This document shows positions 1 through 9,413 of a stretch of DNA of 64,000 bases, in pieces. This stretch comes from Cafeteria roenbergensis (taxonomy: Eukaryota; Sar; Bigyra; Bicosoecida; Cafeteriaceae): positions 176,426-240,425 of the forward strand of contig VLTN01000054.1 in assembly GCA_008330645.1 (NCBI GenBank), in the 5' to 3' direction. Every line of letters starts with the position of its first letter. The first letter of the stretch is position 1. The translations under genes and the position numbers were made by a program. The notes below the pieces were generated by a model. The model worked only from the letters and a program-made list of their open reading frames with translations. It was not told where the DNA came from and did no database searches.

Positions 1-1170
1 GCGGTCGGTCCCCGCGCAGACGTCGAGCAGCTCTGCCATTTCCTTGTCCGGCAGAGCCGTCGCCACGGCCGTGAGGGCGTCGAGCTGCTCCCGAGCGTTG
101 AGGCCTCCCGTGGACGGCATCATGAGGGCGCGGTGGACCTCTGCCCGCGCTCGCGACTCGGGGGAGGCCCGAGGGGGTGCCCAGGTGAGGGCGGCAGAGC
201 CTCCGCGGGCGACCATCGCAGGCCCTCCCGCGAGGTTCGGGATCGAGGGGGCGCCCACCGTGGCGGCCCCGGTAGACGAGGTGCGCGGAATTGCAGCCGG
301 GGCCGGCGGCGGGGCTTGCTCCGGCAGCGGCTGCCGCAGGAGCGGCGCTGCCGCGTGGATGATGGTGGCGCTGAGCGGCAGCAAGTCCGCCACGCACAGC
401 AGCGCAGGGGCATGCCCCCCCAGCGCGAAAAAGCCGTCCCACAGAGCTACGATTTCGGCGAGGTCTGCATCCGACGTGGGGATGGCGTGAAGCGCGCAGA
501 GGCGGGACCACGCCCAGAACCGCGGCCAGCTCTCGCCCGCGGACATGGAGGCGTCAAGGGCGTCGTGCAGGCTGGGATCCAGCGCCGAGACGGCCATGCG
601 AACGCACTCGCATGCCTCCACGACGCCCTCGAGCCGCGGGCGCGACCAGGTGGCGGGCAGGAGCCTGCGTCGCAGAGCGCGCAAGCACCCGAAGGCCGCA
701 GCCTCCGGCATGACCAGCAGCAGAATGCCCGCCACGCGGTTCAGGCCCTGCGCGTACACCGTTAGGTTGGCCCCTGTCCCGACCCGGCCGTCAGCGGCGC
801 CGGGCCCGAGCTGGGCGAGAGCCTCGGCGAGCTCGCGGTGGTCGTGAGCGCTGGCCTGCAGCACGCGGCGTAGGCTGTCGTCGGGCACGAGCTTGGCGAA
901 GCTCCGGGCCGTCCGCAGGGTCCTAGGCACGTCGGTCGGGATGAGCTCCGCACCGGGGCAGGGCCCGAGCTCCGCGAGCCTGGCGAACTCGGCCTCCGAC
1001 TCGGCCGGCCGAGGGGCGCCCAGCAAAAGCGACCACACCTCGGCCCGAAGCCCGAGCGAGGGGGCGCACGCCGGCGACCATCGCGGCAGGCCTTCACAGA
1101 GCACGAGCCGCCGCAGCTTGGCCGAGCATGCCTCGTCTGCGGGAGGGCCGAGCGGCGAGAGCGGGCGCAT
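1..1170 (-). CDS. TBC-domain Rab GTPase-activating protein, cut by the left edge
   Basis: An open frame runs from an ATG at 1170 on the minus strand off the left edge, giving about 390 residues without a stop. Residues 30 to 160 match the start of a TBC (Tre-2/Bub2/Cdc16) domain: an R-x-x-x-W-x-x-L-L-G segment near residue 43, the arginine-finger motif IPTDVPRT (R83), and the glutamine-finger motif YAQG (Q141) followed by a hydrophobic helix. In the TBC family these two side chains complete the GTPase site of a bound Rab, so this copy looks catalytically intact. After about residue 250 the chain becomes Pro/Ala/Gly-rich and then helical again. The C-terminus is missing. The target Rab cannot be told from sequence; two Rab-like genes lie 28 to 34 kb away. 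Confidence 0.85.
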   Translation of the reverse strand, partial: MRPLSPLGPPADEACSAKLRRLVLCEGLPRWSPACAPSLGLRAEVWSLLLGAPRPAESEAEFARLAELGPCPGAELIPTDVPRTLRTARSFAKLVPDDSLRRVLQASAHDHRELAEALAQLGPGAADGRVGTGANLTVYAQGLNRVAGILLLVMPEAAAFGCLRALRRRLLPATWSRPRLEGVVEACECVRMAVSALDPSLHDALDASMSAGESWPRFWAWSRLCALHAIPTSDADLAEIVALWDGFFALGGHAPALLCVADLLPLSATIIHAAAPLLRQPLPEQAPPPAPAAIPRTSSTGAATVGAPSIPNLAGGPAMVARGGSAALTWAPPRASPESRARAEVHRALMMPSTGGLNAREQLDALTAVATALPDKEMAELLDVCAGTDR

Positions 1171-2246
1171 CGAGCGAAAGGTGACAGGTTTTCCTGGCTT
1201 TGACGCGGACGGTGGCAAGCTCGCCCGCTCGCGAGCCTGAGCGCGGGCATCGTGCGCGCGCCCAGCCCCGAGCCCCTGGGCCCTGGCGAGCGCTGGCGAG
1301 CGCCAGCAGGGTCGCAGCGGTGCCCCGCGCGGAGGGCGGGACGCGCCTTGCGGCCCTCAATCGGATTGCCTCACCCGCTGGCGCTTCGCGCAAGCGGCGG
1401 CACGCCGCTGCCACGCGCGCCACCACGTGGGCTTGCTTGCCTGGGTCGTCCACGGGTGCCGGCTCGCCAACGAGCCCAGCCCCTGCCATCCCCTCGCTCG
1501 CAGCGCAACGGGGTGCACGGCCCTACGCCGGCGAGTGCAGGCGAGAGCCGACCTACGTTGCAACCTCCCTCTGCAGAAGCGCCTGCCGAGACGGCGTAAC
1601 GTTTTTTAGTGTGTCCAGCTTGCGCGGGCCCACAGCCGCCAGCAGCCGCCTGTGGGGCTCCATACCGGCCCGGCGGGCCGGCGAGGCACCCGGGCACCCC
1701 AGGGGGCTCGGCCGCGGGCGGGCTCGAGTGTAGCCGCTCTCCAGAGCCCAACTGCAGTGGGGAAGCGCGATGCGAAAGCGCGAAAGGCCAGCTTGCCGGC
1801 GGTGGCCCAGGGCCTGTGCTGGCCTGGCAATTCAAGAGCGCAAGGCCCTGGAGCCTTTTCGCGGCCGAGGAGGGCAGATGGCGCCGGGGTCGCTGCAGCG
1901 CCGCCACGTGAGCCGGCCGTCGGCAACTTGCACTCGCAAGTCTCGGTCGCGGCAACGCCAGCAAGCAAGCAAGGCCTCTCGCCGCTCGAGCGGCACGGGC
2001 GCGCGCCCTCCCGCTCCGCACTCCCACACGCAGACTCCCCGGTCGCGGCTGTTTCCTTCGCTGTGGCCCGTGAGCCAACGGGCGAGCACACGGAATCGTC
2101 GTTGCATCCGTTGGGGCTCAAGGCTCCGCTCTCGCGGATCACTCGCTGCCCGCAGAAACGCAACCTGGGGCCGAGCAGCGCGCGCGTGCGCGCGGCACAC
2201 ACACACACACACACACACAAAGGCAATGGCGCAGCAGCGTCGTGAC
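1171..2246. other. Intergenic region with no supported gene
   Basis: This stretch holds the upstream flank of the TBC gene and the downstream flank of the PH/ankyrin/FYVE gene. Open frames here encode Arg/Ala/Pro-rich chains of the kind any GC-rich DNA gives, with no recognisable domain. The only structure I see is a (CA)n run at 2196-2219. Confidence 0.6.
2196..2219. repeat. (CA)12 microsatellite
   Basis: Uninterrupted CA dinucleotide run, preceded by a short alternating CG/TG purine-pyrimidine tract (2179-2195), a potential Z-DNA-forming stretch. It lies just past the stop codon of the minus-strand FYVE gene. Confidence 0.9.
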
Positions 2247-5200
2247 TCAGAACAAGCCAAACACGCGCTGCTTTTGCTGCGCCTCGAGTTGGCGAGCAGC
2301 TGCGGCGAAGTCAGCGCCAGTTGCAGCAAACGCCGCCGATTGGTCCGCCACCTCGCGCAGCCGTTCGCCCTGGGCCCGGAGCGCAGCGAGGTTGTCCTGC
2401 ATGACGTCCTGCACCTCGCTCAGCCCGCCAGCGGCCCCGCTGCCTGCGCCGCCGGCGCGGTCTTCGCTGCCGCGCATCAGCATTCCGCGCTCCGCAGCCT
2501 GCTCGCGCAGCTCGGCAGACTTGCGCGACGCCACTGCCGCCCGCGCTCGTTCCATGTCGCGCTGTCGCTCGCGCTTGCGGGCCTCCGCTGCCGCCCAGTC
2601 TGCCACGAACTTGCAGAAGCAGCCGTCGCAAACGCGGTGGCGCACGGACGCTTCGCTGGCAGGTCCCGCAGCCGCCGCTGGCCGGCCAGCGCGGCTCATC
2701 GCCTCACGGAGAGGGTCTGTGCCTGGGGCAAGCAGGGGGGCCGCCTTGGACGAGCAGTCCCCACAAACGACCGCGTTGCAGCTTCGGCAGTGGTGGCGCC
2801 GCTGGAACCACCCGAACTCGGCCCCGCAGCCCATGCAGCACAAGGCAGCCGAGTCGGGCAGGAAGGCCGCCTGCGCCAGGGCCACCGCGCACGGCGCCCG
2901 CATCATGCGGTGGCACACGCGGAGAGCGCCAGCCTGAGCTGCCGCGGGCGATGCCGAGGGCTGACGAGCGGCCTGCGCGGCAGGGGGCAGCGGCTCGGCG
3001 CCTGGCGCGACAGCGGGCCCGCCGAGCGTGGTGAGCGCCACTCCCTCGGGGGCGGGAAGCGACGAGAAGCGCGCCGCGGCCGCCTCGAGGTCCAGCCCTG
3101 CTGAGGCGAGCAGGGCCGTGGAGGCCGCCCCAGACCCGTCCACCACCGCGGGCCGGGCACCGGCTCCAAGCAAGGCCGCCACTGCCGCCGCGGCGGCAGG
3201 CCGGTCAAGGGGCGCGAGCTCTGCCGCCGCGGCAGGCCCCGTCGAGGCAAGAGCTCTGCCGATGAAGTGGAGCGGAGTGGAGCAGCCGGTGGAGGGCCCT
3301 GAGCGGAGATTGGGCTTGGCTCCGCACTTGAGCAGCAGGGCCACCGCAGCCGGACTCACGCTGCCGAGCCCGGGCGCCGCAGCGACCAAGGTCCCCGAGG
3401 AGGAATCAGCCACCCAGCCCTCCGCCACCGTGCGCAACAGCTGCGCGGTGGCGGCGTCGCCGGTAAGCCCCGCCCCGCACGCCAGGTGCAGGGCCGTCAG
3501 ACCGCCGCAGCCCCGACCAGGCACCACCTCTGCGCCCACGGGCAGCAGCAGCGCCGCGCGCTGGTGCTCCTCCGCCCGCCGCTGGGCCGCGTCCGCCGAT
3601 CCCGCCTTGGCTGCTGGCGGCGCCGCCGCTTCCGACGACGCTGTTGCTGCTGTCGTTGCTGCTGCCGCTGCTGCTGCCGCAACTGTCTCAAGGAGCGGCG
3701 AGTTGATGTCCACGCCTGCCGCCACCAGGCTGGGCAAGCAAGCCTCGAAGCCGCCGCCCCGCAACACTGCCCGGTGCGCCAGCGTGACGCCCTCGGCCGC
3801 GGAGCCGTCGTCGGCACGGGCCGTGGCGCCGGCAGACACCATCGCATCCACGATCTGGCAAGCCGCCCCAGCATCGGGCCCGGCAAAGGCCGCTTCCAGC
3901 GCGGTTTCACCGAGCAGGTCCGTCGCGCCGCGCCCGCTGACGGGCGACCCGTGCTGGACGAGGGTGGCCACGAGCGTGGCGTGGCCCTTTCGCGCCGCGA
4001 GGCTGACAGCGCAGCGCATGTCCGAGTTCACTGCGGCCACATCACACCCCATTCGGAGCAGCGCGCGTGCGCACTCCAGCTCGCCCGTCTCCGCGGCGAG
4101 CAGCAGAGCCGTGCGCTCTGCGCCGTCCTCGGCGTCGCAGTCCACTTTGCCCCCCAGAAGCGCCGCCTGTGCGCGTGAGGCGAACGCCTCCGCCCCGTCC
4201 ATGGCCACGCCGCCGACGACGCCGCCGGCGGCCGCCGCAGCCCCATCGCCGGCCCTCGAACCAGCACCGGCAGGGCCGGCCGCAGAGCGAGGCAGCGGCG
4301 CCGCCAGCCCAAAGCCCGCAGCGTCGTTCTCAGACGCTGCCCACGACCCCGACGAGGCGGCGGGCGCGTGCCCCGCCGCCGCCGCCGCCACGCCACCACG
4401 GGGCTTGTCTCCGGCTGCAAATGCCGCCACCAGCGCCAGCGCTTCGGCGGAACCCTCCGCCGACACCGAGTCGCTGGCGGCGGCTTCGAGCTCCCGGACC
4501 GACAGCTCCAGGGCCGCCACGAGGGAGGCCAGGAAGGGGTCGGCCGCTGCTGCAACCGTGGCTGGGGAGGAGCGAGCGGCCGCCGCCTCAGCAGGCGTCG
4601 GCTGGCCAGCGCCCGAGTCGCCGGACCGCTGAGGCGGTGCGTGCGGGTCCGCCAGCAGCGTCTCGGGGTCGAACACGCCGTGCCCCAGCTCGCCGGACGC
4701 ACGCCCGATGCCCTCCGCCGAGCACAGGCCCAAAACGTCCGCTCGGACAGCAGAACTGAGGGCGACCGCGGCGTGCAGCGTGTCGTCCCGAAAACGATGC
4801 GCAATCAGGCCCGCCACGTCGTGCGCGATGCGGGCCTCCAGGGGGCACGACGAGGCCAGGCACTTGGAGAGGTTGGCTACCCACCGGCGCTTCTCGGCGG
4901 CATTTTGAGCGCGCATGGTCAGCTCGCCGCTCGGCAAGCACAACCTGAACGAAAACGGCTGCGGTGCCGTTGCCGGCCCAGTCTCCCCGCGGAGAGCAGC
5001 GGCCCTGGCCTCGACGAAGGACAGGTCGCAGTCTTCCACCCGGACTGCCGGGGGGACGGCATGGATGGCGGGTCCCGCGGCGGCGAAGGCCTCGGCAAAG
5101 TCAACATGCTGCTTGACGGAGAGCAAGGTGCGATCGCGCTTGCAAACGAGCAGCGCGTCGTTGAGCAGGACGACCGCCCGAGCCTTGACGCCGCGGAACA

Positions 5201-5675
5201 CTCCCCCGCTTGCTGCGAGTGACATCAGCGAGCAACTCGGGCCGGGGGGGGCGGGGGGGGGAAAGGGTTGGCTCGCGTGGGGCAACGAGGCTGGGCGGTG
5301 CAACTGGGCGTGGAACTCCGGCCCGCAGGCAGCAGCCGGAGAGCGGCAAGCGCCGCGGTCGTGCTTGCCGCAAGTGCCTCGCTCCGAGGGGCGCTCACAG
5401 AAGTGCACTAGGCCCGCCATCACGACGCGGCGGCCCTTGCGGGCCGGGTCAAACCCCAGAGTGTTGCCGCTCGCCAACAGCTTGGAGAGGCGGGCCATCG
5501 CGGCCGCAGCCTCGGCCTCGTCCACCACATCGTCGCCATGGGACGCAAGCTCCGATATCATGTCCATGGCTCCAGGTCTTGGGTCGCTTGGGTCCCCTGG
5601 GCCACGATCTGGCAACCTCGGGGTGCCGAAACGTTGCGCAGGCCAGTGTTCGATTCGCATGTTTGCTTGAGACAT
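2247..5675 (-). CDS. PH - ankyrin - FYVE protein with a C-terminal SNARE-like segment
   Basis: Two exons, complement(2247..5212, 5399..5675), 1080 residues. The 186-base intron has a GTGAGC donor and CGCAG acceptor and splits the PH domain; joining restores a continuous PH strand (VHF then SSGGVFRG). The order is a short helix like the end of a RhoGEF DH domain (residues 37-70), PH (about 75-195), an Ala-rich linker, several ankyrin repeats (about 420-780), FYVE (about 875-960) and a coiled tail. The FYVE core RRHHCRSCNAVVCGDC and the last Cys pair RVCDGC are present, so PI3P binding on endosomes is expected. There is no DH domain upstream, so exchange activity is unlikely. Residues 1024-1070 follow an R-SNARE heptad pattern (see findings). 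The start ATG at 5675 is the first in frame after the divergent neighbour; the methionine at codon 37 is an alternative. Confidence 0.82.
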   Translation of the reverse strand: MSQANMRIEHWPAQRFGTPRLPDRGPGDPSDPRPGAMDMISELASHGDDVVDEAEAAAAMARLSKLLASGNTLGFDPARKGRRVVMAGLVHFCERPSERGTCGKHDRGACRSPAAACGPEFHAQLHRPASLPHASQPFPPPAPPGPSCSLMSLAASGGVFRGVKARAVVLLNDALLVCKRDRTLLSVKQHVDFAEAFAAAGPAIHAVPPAVRVEDCDLSFVEARAAALRGETGPATAPQPFSFRLCLPSGELTMRAQNAAEKRRWVANLSKCLASSCPLEARIAHDVAGLIAHRFRDDTLHAAVALSSAVRADVLGLCSAEGIGRASGELGHGVFDPETLLADPHAPPQRSGDSGAGQPTPAEAAAARSSPATVAAAADPFLASLVAALELSVRELEAAASDSVSAEGSAEALALVAAFAAGDKPRGGVAAAAAGHAPAASSGSWAASENDAAGFGLAAPLPRSAAGPAGAGSRAGDGAAAAAGGVVGGVAMDGAEAFASRAQAALLGGKVDCDAEDGAERTALLLAAETGELECARALLRMGCDVAAVNSDMRCAVSLAARKGHATLVATLVQHGSPVSGRGATDLLGETALEAAFAGPDAGAACQIVDAMVSAGATARADDGSAAEGVTLAHRAVLRGGGFEACLPSLVAAGVDINSPLLETVAAAAAAAATTAATASSEAAAPPAAKAGSADAAQRRAEEHQRAALLLPVGAEVVPGRGCGGLTALHLACGAGLTGDAATAQLLRTVAEGWVADSSSGTLVAAAPGLGSVSPAAVALLLKCGAKPNLRSGPSTGCSTPLHFIGRALASTGPAAAAELAPLDRPAAAAAVAALLGAGARPAVVDGSGAASTALLASAGLDLEAAAARFSSLPAPEGVALTTLGGPAVAPGAEPLPPAAQAARQPSASPAAAQAGALRVCHRMMRAPCAVALAQAAFLPDSAALCCMGCGAEFGWFQRRHHCRSCNAVVCGDCSSKAAPLLAPGTDPLREAMSRAGRPAAAAGPASEASVRHRVCDGCFCKFVADWAAAEARKRERQRDMERARAAVASRKSAELREQAAERGMLMRGSEDRAGGAGSGAAGGLSEVQDVMQDNLAALRAQGERLREVADQSAAFAATGADFAAAARQLEAQQKQRVFGLF

Positions 5676-5762
5676 GCATTGGCGAACAAGGCCGCCCAGG
5701 CGGGCCGCACACCGGCCAGGCTCCCGTCGCACCAGCTCCAAGAAGGAAGCACACGCGCCAAG
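5676..5762. promoter_or_regulatory. 87-base divergent promoter region (FYVE gene / PRXL2-like gene)
   Basis: Two ATGs face away from each other across 87 bases, so both promoters and 5' leaders must share this space or overlap the genes. No TATA-like element is visible. Confidence 0.5.
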
Positions 5763-6856
5763 ATGTCCCGGTCCGCCACTCGCGCGCTCACCTCCGTCCG
5801 AAGGCTCGGGTTCGTCGCGACGGCAGCCGCGGCAGCTGCGATGCCCTCGTTCGCCCACGCTGCTGCCGCCGGCTCTTCGCGCAGCGCTTCTTCTTCCGCT
5901 GCCAGCGCCACCCCCTTCGCGTGCGAGCGTAAGGACGTCGCCCCGGGCCGAAAAGTGGGCGCCACAGGGCTCCCGATGGACGGGCCCGACGGCAAGAACG
6001 CTGCTGACGTGTTGCAGTGAGATCAGGTTCCGCACGCAGGGTCCGTCACTGCCGGCCGGCCCGCCAGAGTCGCGCGTGCTTGCTGATGCAGCCAGCCGCA
6101 CTCAAACGGGATATTTCGTGATGGCCGGCGAGCCTCCTGGTGGCCGGGAGGGCGTCTGTCGGCAGGCTCGGCTGCGCGTCGCGCGGCGTGGCGTTGCTGA
6201 CCGCACGGCCGTCGCCCCCCTGCACCGCTTAGCTGTCTCGCAGCGACATCCGCGTGACGGACCCCGCAACCGGCAAGCAGACCGCGCCCCTTGGCGAGCT
6301 CATCGACGGAGGCGGCCCCGTGTTGCTGCACCTGGTCCGGCGATTCGGCTGCCCGCTCTGTCGCGAGGCCGCTGCCGATCTCAGCACCATGGCGGGCGAG
6401 GTCCAGGCCGCAGGCGGCCGCCTCGTTGCCATCGGCTGCCAGACCGAAGGGTTGGAGGAGTTCGTGGAAGGGTCCTTCTTCGCAGGCCCCGTGTGGGTCG
6501 ACGCGGACAAGCTGGCCTTCTCCGCCCTCAAGCTGCACCGCTCGGGCCTGCACGACGGATACGGCTTCCTGGACCCAGCCTCGTGGTCGGCCATGTGGCG
6601 CTCGTACCAGCGCGGGGTGCCGGGGGACCTCAAGGGTGATGGCTTCCAGATGGGCGGAACGTTCCTTTTCGTGGGAGGCCGCTGCGTGTACGACCACCGC
6701 ATGACGTCACACGGCGACAAGCCTGACGTCGACGAGATCGAGGCCGCGCTCAGGACAGCACTGGCCGCGTCCAAGGTGACGGCAGGGCCCGCTGCAGCCG
6801 CGTCCGGCGTCGCTGGGTCTGAGGCTGCCACGGCGGGCGACTCCCCGCGGGCATGA
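5763..6856 (+). CDS. PRXL2/AhpC-TSA-like thioredoxin-fold protein with N-terminal targeting peptide
   Basis: Two exons, 5763..6016 and 6244..6856, about 288 residues. The donor is GTGAGA and the acceptor TCGCAG; the split codon reads CAC. Residues 1-35 are rich in Ala, Ser and Arg with few acids, then a hydrophobic Ala stretch, as in a mitochondrial or secretory targeting peptide. The rest matches the peroxiredoxin-like 2 (FAM213/PRXL2, AhpC-TSA_2) family: a strand leading into the redox motif FGCPLCRE (CxxC), the later GGTFLFV strand, and a DVDEIEAAL helix. Members of this family are thiol-disulfide proteins, some reducing lipid peroxides or prostaglandin endoperoxides. The substrate here is unknown. 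The C-terminal 40 residues are Ala-rich and probably disordered. Confidence 0.82.
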
Positions 6857-7060
6857 GACCGCTTGCTCGCCGCGCCGCGGGCCAGGCGCCCACAGTCCCC
6901 CCAGGAGCCCCATCAACGCGGCAAAGCGTTCGTGGTTGAGTGCGAGCCTGGCGAGCGGTTCGGGCCCACCGTTGCCCCGGCCACAACTGGATATGCAAGC
7001 AGTGCGCAGCCTCGGAACACGCAAATGCGCCCCTGCAATCAAGCACCACACGGCCGCCAG

Positions 7061-9298
7061 TCAGTCCATCATCTCGATGTCGTCGTCTGCCGGCGAGACC
7101 GCCGCGCTGGCAGCCGCGTGAGCCGGCATGGGACCGGGGGGCGGGGCAGATGCCGCAGGCACCGCGCCGGACAGCCCAGCAGCGCCGCCTGCACTTGCAG
7201 CAGCGCCGCCTGCACTTGCAGCAGCGCCAGCTCCGGTCACCGCGCCTGCGCCTGAACTTGCAGCAGCGCCGCCTGCACTTGCAGCAGCGCCTGCGCCCGC
7301 GCCCGCGCCTGCGCCCGCGCCGCTGTCCCCGTCCCACTTTGCCGCGTCCCTGGCCGGGTCGAGGTGCGCCTTGTCCCCGCGGATGACGTCACGGAGGCGC
7401 TCCTCGCGCGCCGCCCGGAGAAACTCGCTCTCAGGCATGTCCGGGAGCGGCCCCGAGGAGGCCACGGACTCCGCGGCGCTGGCTGCGTCGGCGGTGCTGG
7501 CGCCGCCTGCGCCGGCTCTGCGCCCTGCGGCGGTTTCCAGGAACGCTCTTCGCCCGATCCCAGCGGGCGCCTGCGAGTAAGCCCGCACGGCCGCCTCGCT
7601 GCCGCTGCGGCAGGGCTCGAGCACGTGTTCGGCCTCGACGTCAGCGCCTGCGCGCAGGGTTCCGGGGCCGCTTGTGGCAGCCGGCGGCTCGCCGTCCGCC
7701 GCGCCTGCCAGCGGTGCGACCGCTCCAAGCGGGGCGGGAACAGCGGCGCTCAGCGGGGGGGAGTCCGCGGTCTTGCTCTCAGTCATGACCCCAGGCCTCG
7801 ATGTTGGCGTTGGCGCAGCAGCGCCACCGGCACCGGCAGCAGCGCCACCGGCACCGGCAGCAGCGCCACCGGCACCGGCAGCAGCACCACCGGCACCGGC
7901 AGCAGCGCTCGCTGCCGCTGCTCCCGCCGCCTCGGCGGCCCTGCTGGCCTGAACAAACGCCTCTGCAGGCAGCGGCGTCGTCTCCCATGGGAGGGCCCCC
8001 TCAGGGCCCCTGGCTTCCCGCTCCGCCGCAGTGGCGACTGCGGTAGCTGCCTCGGCTGACTCCAGGTACGCCTCTGTGCGGGCCTCCGTCTCCCCCGGAG
8101 CGGCGTGGCTGCGAACCATGGCCTCGAAGGCCCGAAAATTCCGCTCATCCGCCTCTCGCGCCCGCTGCTTCTGGGCGGCGATGGTTGCCCGCTCTCGCGC
8201 CGCCGCCTCCTTGGAGCCTCCCGCCTTCATCCCGGCCGCCCAAGCCGTCACCCTCTCCCTCTCCTCATCGAACACGGGCCTGTCGTCCAGGAAGCGAAGC
8301 CCCTCCAGCCTGGAGATGACCGTTTTGCGGTAGTGACGGATCCGCTTCACCACGGGGTTGCCCTGCAGGTACAGCACTCGGAGGGATGGCATCGCCGCCA
8401 GCACGTCCAGCACCGCGGGGTCGTCGATGATGTTGCCCTTGAGGTCGAGGCAGGCGAGCGCAGGCAAGTCCGCGACGGCGCGGATGTCCTCGGCCGTCTC
8501 GAGCTGGTTGTTGGCGATGGTGAGCGTCTGCGCGCACGGGACATGCAGCGAGGAAGCCAAAGGTATGTGCATGAGGGGGGAGGGGGCGGTAGGCGTCGCG
8601 GAAGCGGCCGGGTCGACGGGCAAGCGCGCAGCGGCGGGCGGCGCGGTTGCCTTGAAGCGCCGCTCGGCGCCAGGCTGACCTCGAGCTTGGTGAGCGGGCT
8701 CAGCCCCTCGATGCGGTCGATGCAGTTGTCCGACAGGTTCAGCTGGGTCAGGTCGACGAGGTGCTCGAGGTTCTCGATTCGGGCGATGGCATTTTCGTGC
8801 AGCATAAGGGCGCGCAGGGACGTTTGAGCCTCGAGCCCCTCGATTCGCCGCAGCCCATTGGCCTCCAGCCACAGGACCTGCGAGCACGAGTTTTCGCAAG
8901 CAATTCGCACGTAATACTTGACGGGAGGGGGCGCAGGAGGCGCTCGTGCTCGCAAACGCGCGCCTCGCAGAGCGGCAACCGACCCGTCAACGCTCGAATC
9001 GAATTCCGCCGACGCCGCTGTCCCGGAGGCGAACGCAAAGCACGACCCTCACCTTGAGGCCGGTGTACGGCTCCAGGTTTTCGATTTTTGCGAAGCCCTG
9101 CAGACAAGCGTGGGAAGCAGCGCCCGGGAGGCAGGTTGTCGGTGGTGCGGGAATGCACAGCGCGGAGCCTTTGGGCGCCGCTGCCCCGCCGCCGGAGCTC
9201 ACCTTGTGGTGCAGGTACAGCACATCGTTCAGGTATGCCGTGCCGTAGCCCTTGCAGTCTTGGCAGATTTTCTTGATCGCGCCCGGGGTCATCTCCAT
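7061..9298 (-). CDS. DNAAF1: Dynein axonemal assembly factor 1 (LRRC50/ODA7)
   Basis: Four exons, complement(7061..8527, 8680..8877, 9053..9097, 9203..9298), 601 residues. The exons join in phase, and the product follows the DNAAF1 order from a start helix with LNDVLYLHHK, through six leucine-rich repeats (for example GLEAQTSLRALMLHENAIAR) to the LRR cap with GNPVVKRIRHYRKT and FLDDRPVF, the family signature. DNAAF1 is a cytoplasmic factor needed to preassemble outer and inner dynein arms, so this organism should build motile cilia. The 45-base second exon encodes 15 residues of one LRR. The C-terminal half is an Ala/Gly-rich low-complexity tail, partly encoded by 21-base tandem repeats. It shares a 115-base divergent promoter with DNA ligase IV. 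Confidence 0.92.
7190..7320. repeat. Tandem 21-base repeats and Ala/Gly repeats in the DNAAF1 tail
   Basis: Near-perfect units of the form CAGCGCCGCCTGCACTTGCA recur with degenerate neighbours, encoding Ala/Gly-rich sequence on the minus strand. The length is a multiple of three per unit, so the frame is kept. Confidence 0.75.
7818..7901. repeat. Four 21-base tandem repeats in DNAAF1
   Basis: Four consecutive copies of a 21-base unit beginning CAGCGCCACCGGCACCGG (the fourth with one G-to-A change). On the minus strand they encode repeated Gly-Ala-Gly-Gly-Ala-Ala-Ala. Confidence 0.9.
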
Positions 9299-9413
9299 GG
9301 CTCCCGGCGCACGGTCTCCCCTAAGAGTGCCTCCCAGTGACCGTCCAATTACGGCTGCTCTGCCCGCTAGTCATTCCCAGTCGCAGCGCAGCTGCCGCTG
9401 CGCGGCACTTGGC
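9299..9413. promoter_or_regulatory. 115-base divergent promoter region (DNAAF1 / LIG4)
   Basis: The start codons of DNAAF1 (minus) and DNA ligase IV (plus) are 115 bases apart. No clear core promoter element could be picked out. Confidence 0.5.

Noticed and set aside
1371-2226. Minus-strand frames of 206 and 235 residues in the first intergenic region
   Set aside because: Composition is Arg/Pro/Ala/Gly-dominated, they overlap each other, and one reads through the CA repeat as a Cys-Val run.
3028-4632. 534-residue plus-strand open frame opposite the ankyrin region
   Set aside because: It is the antisense shadow of the FYVE gene: Ala/Ser/Pro-rich with no domain, while the minus strand has PH, ankyrin and FYVE motifs.
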